A DNA stretch of 64,000 bases from an uncultured Mobiluncus sp. (GCF_947087965.1 NZ_CAMUES010000004.1:1-64000); one strand, 5' to 3'. Shown: positions 9,138-19,900, counted from the stretch's first letter. Made by a program: numbers and translations. Notes: generated from the letters alone by a model not told the origin.

Positions 9138-10075
9138 CAGCAAGCGCCTGCCTTCCTGCCCTGACCCGCGGCGCTTTCTGTGGAAGTGGGAGCTGCTCCC
9201 GGTCCGTCAGGCGAACCGACTAAGCCCCGCATATATTCTCGAAGATGAGCACCGAAATCAGGATTTTCCAGGGAAAGTTCCATTTGCGCCTGCAGGTATC
9301 CGGACAAATTACCGGTATCGAAGTGGCGTCCGCGCGAAACAACCCCCCAGACACCGCCGCCTTCCGTAACCGGAATCTCAGCAAAGGCCGCCAGCGCATC
9401 CGTAAGCTGGATTTCATTGTTGCGTCCCGGCGGGGTTTGGGCCAAAATCTCAAAAATACGAGAATCCAAAACGTAGCGTCCCATCAAGGCATAAGGCGAA
9501 CGAACCTGATCCGCTTCCGGTTTCTCAATAATGTCAGCGAGCTTGAACACTTCGTGCCCCGCTGCTGCTGCACCCAGTTCTACCGGCTCAACCCGTGCGG
9601 AACTGTAAAGTTTTGCCTCTGCCGCACTGACTTCCATCAGCGCCACCACGCACCCTCCGGTCACCGCGTGCACGTCCAACATAGTCTGCAACAGAGGATC
9701 TTCCGGGTGATACAAATCATCCGGAAGCTGCACGACAAAAGGCTGCTCTCCCACGTAATCACGAGCCTGCAGAACGGCGTGACCCAATCCTCGAGCCTGT
9801 CCTTGCATGACCAAATCAACCTGGGGCAAGGGTAAATCCTGGGGATTCAACTCGCGGTCGGCGTGGGTAAAAAAATCTCTCAGAGCTGGCTTCCGAGGGC
9901 TCGTCACCACGTGAAACTGCTCAATTCCACAGCGGAGGGCTTCATCAATCACTGTCATGATTACCGGCCGATCCACCAAGGGAAATAACTCTTTGGGTAC
10001 TGATTTCGTCAGAGGATACATCCGGGTTCCCTTCCCAGCGGCGGGGATGACGGAGCACCTAACTTCTAAACTCAT
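9137..10075 (-). CDS. galU: UTP-glucose-1-phosphate uridylyltransferase
   Basis: Makes UDP-glucose from UTP and glucose-1-phosphate for polysaccharide and glycolipid synthesis. The 312-residue protein begins with the nucleotidyltransferase signature AAGKGTRMYPLTKSVPKEL and contains LPDDL, the metal and sugar-phosphate region, and FDTGNLSGYLQA near the C-terminus. It heads the glp-rimJ-glpR cluster. The ATG is preceded by TAGGCT six bases upstream and no ribosome site, which suggests a leaderless mRNA. About 25 residues at the C-terminus are rich in Gly, Ala and Pro. Confidence 0.93.
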   Translation of the reverse strand: MSLEVRCSVIPAAGKGTRMYPLTKSVPKELFPLVDRPVIMTVIDEALRCGIEQFHVVTSPRKPALRDFFTHADRELNPQDLPLPQVDLVMQGQARGLGHAVLQARDYVGEQPFVVQLPDDLYHPEDPLLQTMLDVHAVTGGCVVALMEVSAAEAKLYSSARVEPVELGAAAAGHEVFKLADIIEKPEADQVRSPYALMGRYVLDSRIFEILAQTPPGRNNEIQLTDALAAFAEIPVTEGGGVWGVVSRGRHFDTGNLSGYLQAQMELSLENPDFGAHLREYMRGLVGSPDGPGAAPTSTESAAGQGRKAGAC

Positions 10076-10081
10076 GAATCA

Positions 10082-10109
10082 AGCCTAATCTATCCCGATG
10101 TAATAACAA
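10082..10109 (-). promoter_or_regulatory. Promoter of galU (leaderless)
   Basis: On the minus strand TTGTTA and TAGGCT are separated by 16 bases, and the -10 element ends six bases before the galU ATG. With no Shine-Dalgarno sequence present, transcription probably starts at or next to the A of the start codon. Confidence 0.5.
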
Positions 10110-10142
10110 GATAAATAAACGTAAATAAGGCACAATGTTAAG

Positions 10143-10799
10143 GTGCATGAGATGGAGCTAAACTTACCGGATTTACGTGGGCAAGAGCCCGAAGATGCTA
10201 AGCAACAGTTAAGGCAACTCATTCGCAGCGCTCGGGCTCGGCTCAATGATAGCCAAGTTTCCCAGGCCGGTCAGGAAATTAGGAATCGAGTGCTGGAGTT
10301 CGCGACAGACTTTCACACAATTGCCTGCTACGTCTCAGTTAAGAACGAGCCTCCGACCTTGGATTTAATCGAGGCACTCTATCAGCAGGGCAAGCGACTG
10401 TTGGTGCCAAAGCTGGGCTCGAAACTCAACCGTGATTGGGCTTTTTATGCGGGTCGCGATGATTTGGCTAACCGCTCACCGAACCGGCCAATGGAACCCA
10501 GCGGGGAGGCTCTCGATTCCTCTGCCTTAGCAGCTGTAGACCTGGTCATCACCCCTGCTCTAGCGGTTGATCGACAAGGAAATCGCTTGGGTCAAGGCGG
10601 AGGTTGGTATGACCGCGCTCTGCCCTATGTCCAGAAACAGACCCCAATCTATGCACTGTGCTACACCCATGAGTTGCAGCGGGAACTGATTCTTCCCACG
10701 GACCAGTACGATATTCCGGTAACCGGGGTATTGACGCCCTCTTGTTGCTTCAAGTTGGAAGGCTCCGAGTTTCAAAAGTCGGGAATTTTGCCCGCTTAA
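10143..10799 (+). CDS. 5-formyltetrahydrofolate cyclo-ligase
   Basis: A 218-residue enzyme that uses ATP to convert 5-formyl-THF to 5,10-methenyl-THF, returning a storage or inhibitory folate to the one-carbon pool. The family hallmark GQGGGWYDRAL lies at about residues 152-162, and an early helix (QLIRSARARLND) supplies the phosphate-binding basic region. It is divergent from galU across about 67 bases, as in mycobacteria (Rv0992c/Rv0993). The SAF-domain gene follows on the same strand after 138 bases. Confidence 0.9.
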   Translation: MHEMELNLPDLRGQEPEDAKQQLRQLIRSARARLNDSQVSQAGQEIRNRVLEFATDFHTIACYVSVKNEPPTLDLIEALYQQGKRLLVPKLGSKLNRDWAFYAGRDDLANRSPNRPMEPSGEALDSSALAAVDLVITPALAVDRQGNRLGQGGGWYDRALPYVQKQTPIYALCYTHELQRELILPTDQYDIPVTGVLTPSCCFKLEGSEFQKSGILPA

Positions 10800-10937
10800 T
10801 TCCCTGCCATAGACCCATTGTCCTGCTGTTTTACTCGATTACAGAGGGTTTTCCACAAGGGTGATAAAAATCGGGTTTTCCACAGGTAGATAGCCCCGGT
10901 AGTGGCACGTTTTCCGTCATCTTCCTAGCGTGGACTC

Positions 10938-11534
10938 ATGAGCATGAATCGTTTTTGGAATTGGCGTTACCCCCTCGCCGCGGGTCTGGCTATCATGGCC
11001 GTGTTCGTTGTGGTGACGCTCTTTTTACCTGAAAAAGCTGGAGCCACCGTGGTGGTGGTCAAACACGAAATCTGTGCCGGCTGTGAAATTACTGCAAAAG
11101 ACGTGAGGCTTTCCACCCTGACTCCCTCCGGTGTCCCCCAGGACCACTTTCAAAAACCTGACCGTGTCATCGGGAAAACCGCAGCGGTGAACTTAAGTTC
11201 CGGAACCGTGCTGCAGCCTGCATTGCTAGTGGAAAACGCGGTTGAGGACCTGCGGACAGGAGAAGTCGCCTTTGCCATCGAAGTCAGCGACCCCGCGGTA
11301 GCAGGGTTCTCCAAGACCGGGCAACCGGTTGAAATTTGGTGTTCCGGGGGGAACGTAGATGGGGAACTGTTAGCTTCCAATGCTCGGGTTGTCGGGGTAA
11401 AAGCCGTCTCCGAGAGTTTTCTGGGTACCGGGAGCTCTGCCGCTATCGCTTACCTGGCGGCACCCGAGGACGAAGCTCGCCGAGTCATCGCCGCCAAAGC
11501 CGACTACGACCTGAGTTTCGTAGTTCGTCGGTAG
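10938..11534 (+). CDS. SAF-domain membrane-anchored protein, CpaB/RcpC-like
   Basis: A 198-residue protein with one N-terminal membrane helix (about 11-30) followed outside by a SAF fold: VVVVKHEICAGCEITAKDVRLSTLTPSGVPQDHF, then IGKTAAVNLSSGTVLQPALL. SAF domains occur in CpaB/RcpC, FlgA and sialic-acid synthases and often bind polymers. In Actinobacteria a stand-alone SAF protein commonly sits beside the formyl-THF cyclo-ligase gene, as here. Its function is not known; no pilus genes are nearby. A CxxC-type pair (CAGC) is unusual for an exported domain and could form a disulfide. Confidence 0.75.
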   Translation: MSMNRFWNWRYPLAAGLAIMAVFVVVTLFLPEKAGATVVVVKHEICAGCEITAKDVRLSTLTPSGVPQDHFQKPDRVIGKTAAVNLSSGTVLQPALLVENAVEDLRTGEVAFAIEVSDPAVAGFSKTGQPVEIWCSGGNVDGELLASNARVVGVKAVSESFLGTGSSAAIAYLAAPEDEARRVIAAKADYDLSFVVRR

Positions 11535-11545
11535 TAAATCCCCGC

Positions 11546-11803
11546 TTACAGTTTCCCGAAATGCGGGGGAATGTCGGCTTTCAGTCGTTTGTCGTTGGTT
11601 TCGTCGATTTCATCTGGCGTTTCCGGAGGCGCCTCGAGACTTCCGCCACCGGGAACCGCAAAGGGGTTGTCTTTGCCTTCGTCTTGCCGGGAGATATAGG
11701 TGGCCCTACGGTGACGGCGAATTCGCTGGCGTTCCCGTTTCGGTTCGGGCTGAGTCTTTTGAGCGGCAAAAATGTCTCGTGGAGTAGGTTTGTTCTGTTC
11801 CAT
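11546..11803 (-). CDS. Small basic hypothetical protein
   Basis: An 85-residue protein of unknown function. It is highly charged: the N-terminal half is rich in Arg and Lys (PKRERQRIRRHRR) and the C-terminal half in Pro, Glu and Asp, so it is probably largely disordered. The ATG is well supported by AGGAG six bases upstream and lies nine bases after the stop of the large helicase-like gene, suggesting co-expression. It could bind nucleic acid or that large protein, but nothing in the sequence proves this. Confidence 0.6.
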   Translation of the reverse strand: MEQNKPTPRDIFAAQKTQPEPKRERQRIRRHRRATYISRQDEGKDNPFAVPGGGSLEAPPETPDEIDETNDKRLKADIPPHFGKL

Positions 11804-11811
11804 CGTTCTCC

Positions 11812-14800
11812 TCACAAGGCAGTATTGCGCCGCCGTACCACGTGGCGCAGCACGGCGTCGACTTGGGCACCACGGCGCGATAGCTCTAAGGTCTCCCGCA
11901 GTTCCTGCACCTGTTGGTCCTCACTGCGTGCCACCCCGTCAGATTGAATCCACTCCAGCAACTCGTCCAACTGGTCGTCTCCATAAGCTGCCAGGGGCAA
12001 CCCTTTAGCGACGGGGGGACGCGAGCTGCGAGTGGTGCCGACTACGCGAAGGTTTGGGGCAGCGGGATTTTCCGTAACGGTCTCTCCTGCAGGGTCAGTC
12101 TTGACGGAGTCCTCAGTAGGAGTTTCCCCAGGTTTCTGCACCGCAGTGGCTGCCGATGAAGACATTTCTGTACCGTTCAGTACAGGATTTGGATTCTCCG
12201 ATTCATCCGGGACTTCAATTTGAGGAGCCGCGATGAGAGGAACCGAAAGGGCATTTTTACGGCTAGCCAAAGTCTTTTCCACCGCGTGACGAACTTTTGC
12301 CGCCTGTGCCGCCGGGTTGGCAAAAACTTCCATGGTGTAACAGGTAATAACTGTCCAACCGGCCGCCTCAAGGCGAGCGGGCCACAGTCTTTCCCGCCTG
12401 CGCAGGGAAGGTTCTCTCACGTAAGTGTCGTCATCGGTCAGCACCGCCACCAGCAGTTCGCTGGGCAACTCGGCGGATCCGATGGCCAGGGGAATCTGAA
12501 TGCCGTCTTTCAATCCGAAACGAGGAACCACCGTCAGCCCCGCCCGCCACAGACGCTCCGCCAAATCCACCAGAAGACGATCGGGTTCAGATTCGAAAGA
12601 TTCCGGGGTAGTTAAAGCCCGCTCCATGCCTTCGGGGTTGTCGGCGGACCCCAACAGATCCACCAGCATTCGAGCCCCCGGCTCGCTAAGTTTGGACGCA
12701 TCGACTTCGTTGGCTCTAAACGCGCTGACGATTTCGAGTCGTTGACGCACGACTTCCAGACAACCAACCACGTGCGCAACCCCGGAAGGGCCAGAAACCG
12801 GACCAAAGTTTAACTGGACCCGCCCGTGCGGCGTCTTGGACATACCCAAACTCATAATGACCACGTCACGGCGCAACCCGCCAGCCGTGGCAGAATCGAC
12901 CACAACGAAAGGCTCCCTCCCGCTCTGGAAGAAATCCTGAGCCTGCGGAACTTTTGCCAAGGCATCGTTCAGGGCGGAACGAATCCGCACGACTGCCCCG
13001 GGGTTCAAGCAGACTACCGCCAGGGACTGAGAGGCCCGATTCAGGGCATGATCCAAAATCAGCTCCACCACGCGGGAAATTTCGACCCGAGAGATGACCG
13101 GCAATCCATCCCGCGCCAAAGGAGACTCTGAACCGGTTACAACGTGGAGCTTCACCAAAGAAGCCGGGCGTGGGGACGGCACAGGCGCCACGGAGTCACC
13201 GTAACCGTGACTGGCCAGGAACAGCGCGACCTGCTCGGAAAGCTCACCCAAATCCGAACGCAGAGAAACGACCGGCAAAACCTTCGCTGCAACCTGAGTA
13301 AATCCAGTCCATCCTCGCCGAGAATCACCGAGTACTACCAGCTGCTTGGCTCGCGCAATGAGCGGAATCACTTGAGATAAGTTCATAAAATCCAGATGAT
13401 CCAGCACCAGGACTTCAATTGTGGAATTTCCATAAATCTGGGCCAGCAGATAGGGCGAAAGCGCCCAGACCGGGCACAGCTGACGGATGAGCGGGGCAAA
13501 ACTTTGGAAGTCTGACAATGCTCCCATGTCGCCGATTTCTAACACAGATTGCAAAGCTGCGGTGGCGGGAGCCTGTCCCTGGCGCACTCGGTTCGCTAGC
13601 TCGTGCATGGCTCGCGCCACGGGATAAGGTAGCGATTCGATTTGTGCCAAATCTAAGGAACGTAAGGTATCCGCCAATTCGTGCATGGCGGCCCCGTCAA
13701 TACCGGCCAAGACCGGGTCGCTATGCATAATTTTTAGCAAAATGGCTGACCACCAGGCCAAATCTAGTTCTGCCAGAGCTGAATCAGCGGGTACTCGCCG
13801 AGCCCGCAAATCATCGAGAAGCGGGCCTAACCCGGACTCTTTCAATTCCTTTAGCAGTTGCACCTGCCGGGGCAGCCGTAAGGCCTGGTCCGTAGTTTCA
13901 TCGAGGGAGTTTACTAAATTCAAAAGGTCGGCCAGCGGCACTTCCTCCGGTTTCGTTCCTTCCGGAGTGGTGACTTGGCAAAGGATGGGGGCAACCGCCG
14001 CAACTTCGGCGAAAATTTGCGCCGAAAGTTCCTGTACCGCCTCGAATTCTTGCGGAATTCGGGGCCAGGCACCCGGCAGTGCATGACGGCGCCACAGGTC
14101 ACGAAAACTTTGGACGCGCACCAGTTCGCCGTGTAAATCCTGAGGCGTGATTCCCGGACGCAAAGCGTCTTTGGCCTGCTTCACCAGATTGCGCTTATCC
14201 TTCCCCTTAATCGGTAAGGAGCGTTCTTGTCGCCATTTGCGACTGGCTGTAGCTATGACCATGTCCGCGGCCGAATGCTCAAAAATTTCGGGTTGGAAAA
14301 TATCCAGAGATTGCGCCACCCCGGTCAGCATTCCCAGCTGTTCTTTCCAGGCGTTCAGGGTCGAAGGGAGGACCAGCCCAGTTTCTTCGCTGACCCGTTC
14401 TAATTCCTGATGCAGCCTTTCCAGGCGACCGTCTGCAAGCGCATGAATTTTTTCGATGGCATCCTGGGCATCTGATTCGGTGGACAACACCACCCCTTTC
14501 CAGGGGGATTCTTGCAAGTCTGGTTCAAGCAGACCGGCATCTTGGGCTCGGGTCAACAGTTCACGAGCCCGTTCGCGTCCTTCTTTGCTGGAGTGTTCGT
14601 CATCGGCAAGTTCCAGTTTCACTTTTGTGCGCGGCCCCGGCTGAGCGCTGGTTAAATCTGCGAGAGCCTGCAGTGCGGCATAGGCGGAAACCCCCCACGG
14701 TTCACGCACCACGTGCAAACGTTGCGTATAAGCGCTGAGCTTGTCTCGAGTTTGGCGCAGCCTCTCGTGTGCATCGCCCAATTCCGTAACTGGTACGGGC

Positions 14801-16077
14801 GGTTGCGGATACGCGGTGTCCCCGCTCAGCAGTTGGTTTCGGAGAGCGCTACGCCACTCACTAGCTCCTGTCAGATCCAACACGAAACGGCCCAATCCGG
14901 CCTTTTGCAAGCCTTCCACCGTCGCCTTACCAATCCGGCGCACTCCTGGTACGTAGCAAACGTGTTTCCCGCTAGCTCCGCAATCAGCCAAAATGGCTTG
15001 TACAGTAGATGAACCGGGAGCACCCGGAGGAACCTCAACAAAAATGGAACGTCCGCTGGCAATCAGCTCCACAACTCGAGCCTGGCTTACATCCAAGTCG
15101 CCGATACCGCGTTCCAAATCCGGGTCGCGATCCGCCGGACTGGTTTCTGGTAGCGACTCTAAGAGCTCAGCAGCTGCCGATTTGTCTCCCGCAAAGGCTC
15201 TGACCAGCGGATTTTTACCGGCGACCGGAAGGATGGTGTCCCAGTCTGAGCTGAGCACCGCACTGGAGACCCCTAGATTGGCAACTAGCAGGTTTTCCTT
15301 GAGGTCAAACCCCGGGATGAAGTCCTGTCCCATCCGGCGAATCGCTTCGAGAGCTGGGGTGACGTTCAATCGGCCATCCTCTAAGCTCGAAGCGATTATG
15401 GCTTCGGGATTGCAGTCGATATGACGATCCTTAAATGCTTTCACCAAGACCGGGTTCATCACGACCGATCCGCCCATTTTTAATGTGTAGTCCCCATCAA
15501 CCGCTTCTAGTTCCAACGGACGCATCAGCACGGGCAGGTTAAATTGTTCCAGTTTGAAATGACTCAGCTCAGGGCGAGTCCCCCGTTCAGATTCTTTAAA
15601 CGGCGGTAGTTGAGTCCAGTTGGCTACCCCAATCACCAGATTCGTGGGGTACAGCCCACAGCGGGACACTGAAGATTTCTTTTCCGCGTCGAGCTTCCTC
15701 ATCACCGCTCGGGCAGCACCCAAGGCAGCGCTATCACGCAGCAAAGAAGATAACTTTGTCAGCCGGCCGCCATAGAGCTGGGCTATGCCCGCGGGATGCG
15801 CCCCGGTTAAATCAAGAAGGTTCTCCAGGGAGTCGATGTCACGGATCCCCTGGGCTCCCGGTGAGGCTGAGGCTTCGCCGGCCCATAGTTTCAGACGCTC
15901 TTGGACCGGGTCTACCTCTACAGACTGTAAAACCTCGGTGGCAGCGTCATTCTGGTCAGAGGAATCGGGGTTGAAATTTTCCGCACTCCCCCCAGAGTTT
16001 TGTACCGGCTGTTCCAAATCTTCTTCCACATATCCACGATATGTGAAATATGGCACAATTCCGCGATGGCACGCCAA
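11812..16077 (-). CDS. DUF4011-type helicase-like protein with degenerate ATPase motifs
   Basis: A very large protein, up to 1421 residues. Its layout resembles DUF4011-family SF1 helicases: N-terminal domain (about 55-300), helicase core (about 330-1190), long helical insert, and a C-terminal MTES_1575/VSR-like nuclease-fold region (about 1210-1270: EPSLRRRERLWPARLEAAGWTV). The Walker A slot reads VEVPPGAPGSSTVQ (347-360) with no GKT/S, and the Walker B slot reads VLVLDHLDFM instead of DEA-type. Motif III GDSRR lacks the usual Gln. It therefore appears unable to hydrolyse ATP. The start is uncertain: TTG at the given position, or GTG codons 21 or 48 bases further in. A dispersed motif copy lies near the start. 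The role is unknown. Confidence 0.7.
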   Translation of the reverse strand: MACHRGIVPYFTYRGYVEEDLEQPVQNSGGSAENFNPDSSDQNDAATEVLQSVEVDPVQERLKLWAGEASASPGAQGIRDIDSLENLLDLTGAHPAGIAQLYGGRLTKLSSLLRDSAALGAARAVMRKLDAEKKSSVSRCGLYPTNLVIGVANWTQLPPFKESERGTRPELSHFKLEQFNLPVLMRPLELEAVDGDYTLKMGGSVVMNPVLVKAFKDRHIDCNPEAIIASSLEDGRLNVTPALEAIRRMGQDFIPGFDLKENLLVANLGVSSAVLSSDWDTILPVAGKNPLVRAFAGDKSAAAELLESLPETSPADRDPDLERGIGDLDVSQARVVELIASGRSIFVEVPPGAPGSSTVQAILADCGASGKHVCYVPGVRRIGKATVEGLQKAGLGRFVLDLTGASEWRSALRNQLLSGDTAYPQPPVPVTELGDAHERLRQTRDKLSAYTQRLHVVREPWGVSAYAALQALADLTSAQPGPRTKVKLELADDEHSSKEGRERARELLTRAQDAGLLEPDLQESPWKGVVLSTESDAQDAIEKIHALADGRLERLHQELERVSEETGLVLPSTLNAWKEQLGMLTGVAQSLDIFQPEIFEHSAADMVIATASRKWRQERSLPIKGKDKRNLVKQAKDALRPGITPQDLHGELVRVQSFRDLWRRHALPGAWPRIPQEFEAVQELSAQIFAEVAAVAPILCQVTTPEGTKPEEVPLADLLNLVNSLDETTDQALRLPRQVQLLKELKESGLGPLLDDLRARRVPADSALAELDLAWWSAILLKIMHSDPVLAGIDGAAMHELADTLRSLDLAQIESLPYPVARAMHELANRVRQGQAPATAALQSVLEIGDMGALSDFQSFAPLIRQLCPVWALSPYLLAQIYGNSTIEVLVLDHLDFMNLSQVIPLIARAKQLVVLGDSRRGWTGFTQVAAKVLPVVSLRSDLGELSEQVALFLASHGYGDSVAPVPSPRPASLVKLHVVTGSESPLARDGLPVISRVEISRVVELILDHALNRASQSLAVVCLNPGAVVRIRSALNDALAKVPQAQDFFQSGREPFVVVDSATAGGLRRDVVIMSLGMSKTPHGRVQLNFGPVSGPSGVAHVVGCLEVVRQRLEIVSAFRANEVDASKLSEPGARMLVDLLGSADNPEGMERALTTPESFESEPDRLLVDLAERLWRAGLTVVPRFGLKDGIQIPLAIGSAELPSELLVAVLTDDDTYVREPSLRRRERLWPARLEAAGWTVITCYTMEVFANPAAQAAKVRHAVEKTLASRKNALSVPLIAAPQIEVPDESENPNPVLNGTEMSSSAATAVQKPGETPTEDSVKTDPAGETVTENPAAPNLRVVGTTRSSRPPVAKGLPLAAYGDDQLDELLEWIQSDGVARSEDQQVQELRETLELSRRGAQVDAVLRHVVRRRNTAL
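15998..16017 (-). repeat. Dispersed bipartite motif, copy 3
   Basis: Plus strand: TTTTGTACC, GGCT, GTTCCAA. It encodes LEQPVQN near the N-terminus of the helicase-like protein. Confidence 0.65.
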
Positions 16078-16124
16078 AAAGAGGCGAATCTAGGGAAGTA
16101 AAAATGCAGAACTTGCAGTCATGA

Positions 16125-16736
16125 TTACCCCACGGTTTCCAGCTGCCCCAATAAACGCTGAATTACGGTTCCCAGCACCGCAATCAGGTCCTCGCGGCTC
16201 ATGGAGGCGAGAGGCTCCAGCTTGACCACGTAACGGGACAGCAGAACCCCCAGCATCGCGCTCATCATGAGCTCGATGGGCAAATCCAAATCCGTCCCAA
16301 TATATTCCCTGATGCTGGCCATAATCTGGTTTTCCACATAGTTCGCAAAAGTCTGTTGGGTCGCCGAATCTTGCAGCAATAGATTAAACAGCGTCTCCAA
16401 GGTTCCTGCGGTAGCGGCTTGTTCCCAAGTATTCAGGATGGTGGCAGCCAAACGGTGTCCGGTTTCTTCCGGAGGACCATCCGCCAATGCTGCTGTCATC
16501 AACTGTTTGGGGTCTCCTGGCAATGCCAACGATTCCCGCAGGAGCTGAGACTTGGAACGAAAGTAATACGCAATGAGGGCCGGATCGACTCCAGCGCGGC
16601 GGGCAATTTCGCGGTAGGTAGCGTGTTTATAGTCCAGTTCGGTAAATGCCGCGTTGGCAGCTGTAAGGATTCTTTTTCGGGTTTTCCCCCGCGGCCCCGT
16701 GGGTCCTCTTCGTGATGCGTTAGTATTCTTACCCAT
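16125..16736 (-). CDS. TetR family transcriptional regulator
   Basis: A 203-residue repressor-type protein. The N-terminal helix-turn-helix is clear (RKRILTAANAAFTELDYKHATYREIARRAGVDPALIAYYFRSKSQLLRESL, about residues 18-70 with a basic leader). The C-terminal ligand domain matches the TetR_C group seen with this HTH type (QTFANYVENQIMASIREYIG). It is divergent from the 1544-residue activase-type gene across 191 bases. A perfect 13-base palindrome lies 10 bases upstream of its start. Local autoregulation and control of the divergent gene are likely; the ligand is unknown. Confidence 0.85.
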   Translation of the reverse strand: MGKNTNASRRGPTGPRGKTRKRILTAANAAFTELDYKHATYREIARRAGVDPALIAYYFRSKSQLLRESLALPGDPKQLMTAALADGPPEETGHRLAATILNTWEQAATAGTLETLFNLLLQDSATQQTFANYVENQIMASIREYIGTDLDLPIELMMSAMLGVLLSRYVVKLEPLASMSREDLIAVLGTVIQRLLGQLETVG

Positions 16737-16746
16737 TTAGCAAGCC

Positions 16747-16759
16747 TTACGTTACGTAA
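16747..16759. promoter_or_regulatory. Palindromic operator candidate for the TetR regulator
   Basis: TTACGT-T-ACGTAA is a perfect inverted repeat around one base. It sits just upstream of the tetR start codon in the intergenic region shared with the activase-type gene. Confidence 0.5.
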
Positions 16760-16927
16760 TTATTTTTTCGAGTTTCAATATTAATTCTCTAGGCTCTACG
16801 GCCATTTTCCCGGTAAGCCCAAGGATTCTGTGTTCTATATTATTCTAATTTCAACGCGTTAAAATTTCTCAGTTTTCTGGATATGTTCCTAGCAAGCACG
16901 GCAAGCAAATGAATTGAGGCCAATCGT

Positions 16928-19900
16928 ATGAGTGTTACCCCCGCGAACATCATCCGCCTCGGAGTTGATGTGGGCTCCACCACTGTCAAAGCGGTGGCCC
17001 TCAACGCACAAGGGCAAAAAGTCTTTGCCGACTATCGCCGTCACAAGGCCGATGTGCGTCGCGAACTCACTCAGCTTTTGGAAGATGTCCTCACCGATTT
17101 GGGCGACGTGACTGTGCAAACCGCAGTCACCGGTTCGGGCGGTCTCCAGGTTGCTAACTCAATGCGAGTTCCTTTCGTCCAGGAAGTCATTGCTGAAACC
17201 GAAGCGGTGCGCAAACATAGTCCTCACACTGACGTCATCATCGAGCTGGGCGGGGAAGACGCGAAACTGACCTACCTGCATCCGACTCCTGAGCAACGAA
17301 TGAACGGGTCTTGTGCGGGAGGAACCGGGGCCTTCATCGACCAAATGGCAACCCTGCTAGACACCGATGCCGGGGGGATGAACAGGCTTGCGTCGCAATC
17401 ACAAACGATTTACCCCATCGCTTCACGTTGCGGTGTGTTTGCCAAATCCGACATTCAACCTTTGCTGAACCAAGGTGCCGCTCACGCGGACATTGCCGCC
17501 TCTGTATTCATGGCGGTAGCTACGCAAACTATTGCGGGCCTCGCCAACGGCCGCCCTCTCCGCGGCAACGTCATGTTCCTGGGCGGCCCACTGCACTTCC
17601 TGCCGGAACTGCGCCAGGCTTATGAAAAACTGCTTCCCAAAGTGGAAAACTTTTACACACCCCCCGACGCGCAACTCTTTGTGGCCCTGGGCAGCGCCCT
17701 ACTGGCCGACGGAGGGCGTGCGGGAGGCCAAGCTGCCACCCCGGAGCGCCTAGAAGTCCTGATTGAACGCCTGAAACAGGCCGAAGTCGTCCACGAGTCC
17801 ACCCGGATGCGCCCGCTGTTTAACAACGACGCGGAACTGAAGGAGTTTCGTCAACGTCACCAGCGCAATTGCATCCAGTCTCTGGACCCAAAGGAAGCGA
17901 AAGGACGCTGTTGGCTGGGGATTGACGCCGGCTCTACCACCATTAAAGCGGTGGTCATCGATGAGTCTGACCGCATTGTTTTCTCTCATTACGCCACGAA
18001 TGAAGGCAATCCTCTCCGGGCAGCCATCGACATTGTTCGCCGGATTCGCCAGGATCTTCCGGCAGGCACCACTATCGGGCGGTCTTGTTCTACCGGCTAC
18101 GGGGAAGGCCTGATAAAGGCCGGGCTGACCCTGGACGAAGGGGTCGTGGAAACTATGGCTCACTACCGGGCGGCCAACCATATCGCTCCGGGGGTGACTT
18201 CGGTGGTGGACATCGGCGGCCAGGACATGAAATTCATCAAGATTAAGGACGGTAGCGTCGACTCGATTTCGGTCAACGAAGCGTGTTCTTCCGGTTGTGG
18301 TTCGTTCCTACAAACGTTTGCCGCCACAATGAGCACCACGGTGCAGGAGTTTGCCGCCGCCGCGGTGCAGAGCCCCGATCCGATAGACCTGGGTACCCGG
18401 TGTACCGTATTCATGAACTCCTCGGTCAAGCAAGCCCAGAAGGAAGGCGCCGATACCGGGGCTATTGCCGCGGGTCTGTCGTATTCGGTGGTGCGCAATG
18501 CCCTGTATAAAGTCATCAAACTCAAAGATCCCTCAGATTTGGGCGACAAAGTCGTGGTGCAGGGAGGTACTTTCCTGAATGATGCCGTCTTGCGGGCTTT
18601 CGAGTTACTGACGAAACGCGAAGTGATTCGCCCCAATATCGCCGGTCTGATGGGAGCCTACGGGGCGGCCTTGAGCGCCAAAATGCACGACGACCCCACC
18701 ACGCAGTCCACGTTAGCCAGCTTGGCGGATTTGGATGCTTTCGATGTCGAAACTACCCACAAAACCTGCAATTTTTGCCAAAACCACTGCAAGGTAACGA
18801 TTTCTACCTTTGCTAACGGCTCTCGCCACGTCACCGGCAACCGTTGCGAACGCGGCGCTAGCTTGGAAAAACGGCCTCAAAAGTCCCAGACTCCAAACCT
18901 TTATGACTGGAAATACCGCCGGTTGTTCGCTTACCGTCGTCTGACTGAGGACAAAGCCACTCGCGGGGATATCGGCATCCCTCGGGTCTTGGGGATGTAT
19001 GAGGATTACCCACTGTGGTTCACAATTTTGAGCCAACTCGGTTTTCGCGTCATGATTTCGGGGCGGTCCTCCCACGAGCTGTTTGAACAGGGAATGGAAT
19101 CAATCCCCTCAGAAAATATTTGTTATCCGGCGAAACTGGCTCACGGGCATATCGAGCAACTGCTGGAAAAAGGGGTGAAAACAATTTTCTACCCCTGCGT
19201 GAATTACAACATGCCCCGCAATCCTAAAGCGGATAATAACTACAACTGTCCGGTCGTAGCCACCTATCCCGAGGCTCTGCGTCACAACCTGGAAAGCCTC
19301 GATGCCCCCGGAGTGCGCTTCATCTCGCCGTTCTTAAACATGGCAGACCCAGACTTTGTGGCGAAACGTCTGACTGAAGTCTTTGCTGACTGGAACGTCA
19401 CTATCGAGGAGGCCACCGCTGCAGTTCACGCCGGTTATGCCGAGGACGCGCGGGTCAAAAACGAGATTCGCGAGCAGGGTCGTCTGGCTCTGGAATGGAT
19501 GCGCGCAAACGGCAAGCGCGGTGTGGTGCTAGCAGGTCGTCCCTACCACTTGGATCCGGAAATCAATCATGGGATTCCTGAGGCGATTATCAGCTTGGGC
19601 ATGGCCGTACTGACGGAGGACTCTATCGCTGACGGACGTCTGGAACTACCCCTGCGGGTGCGTGACCAGTGGACTTACCACTCTCGCTTGTACGAGGCAG
19701 CCGCACGAGTCGCCGCGGAACCAGACTTGGAGCTGGTACAGCTGACCTCCTTTGGCTGTGGTCTCGATGCCGTCACTGCAGAGCAGGTGCAAGAAATCCT
19801 GGAAGGCCAAAACGATATCTTTACCCAACTGAAGATTGACGAAGTCTCAAACTTGGGAGCGGCAACCATTCGGCTGCGTTCCCTAGCCGCGGCCTCCATA

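Noticed and set aside
15108..15124. ATACCGCGTTCCAA in the helicase-like gene
   Set aside because: Arms resemble the dispersed motif but spacing is shorter by two bases and TTGT is absent.
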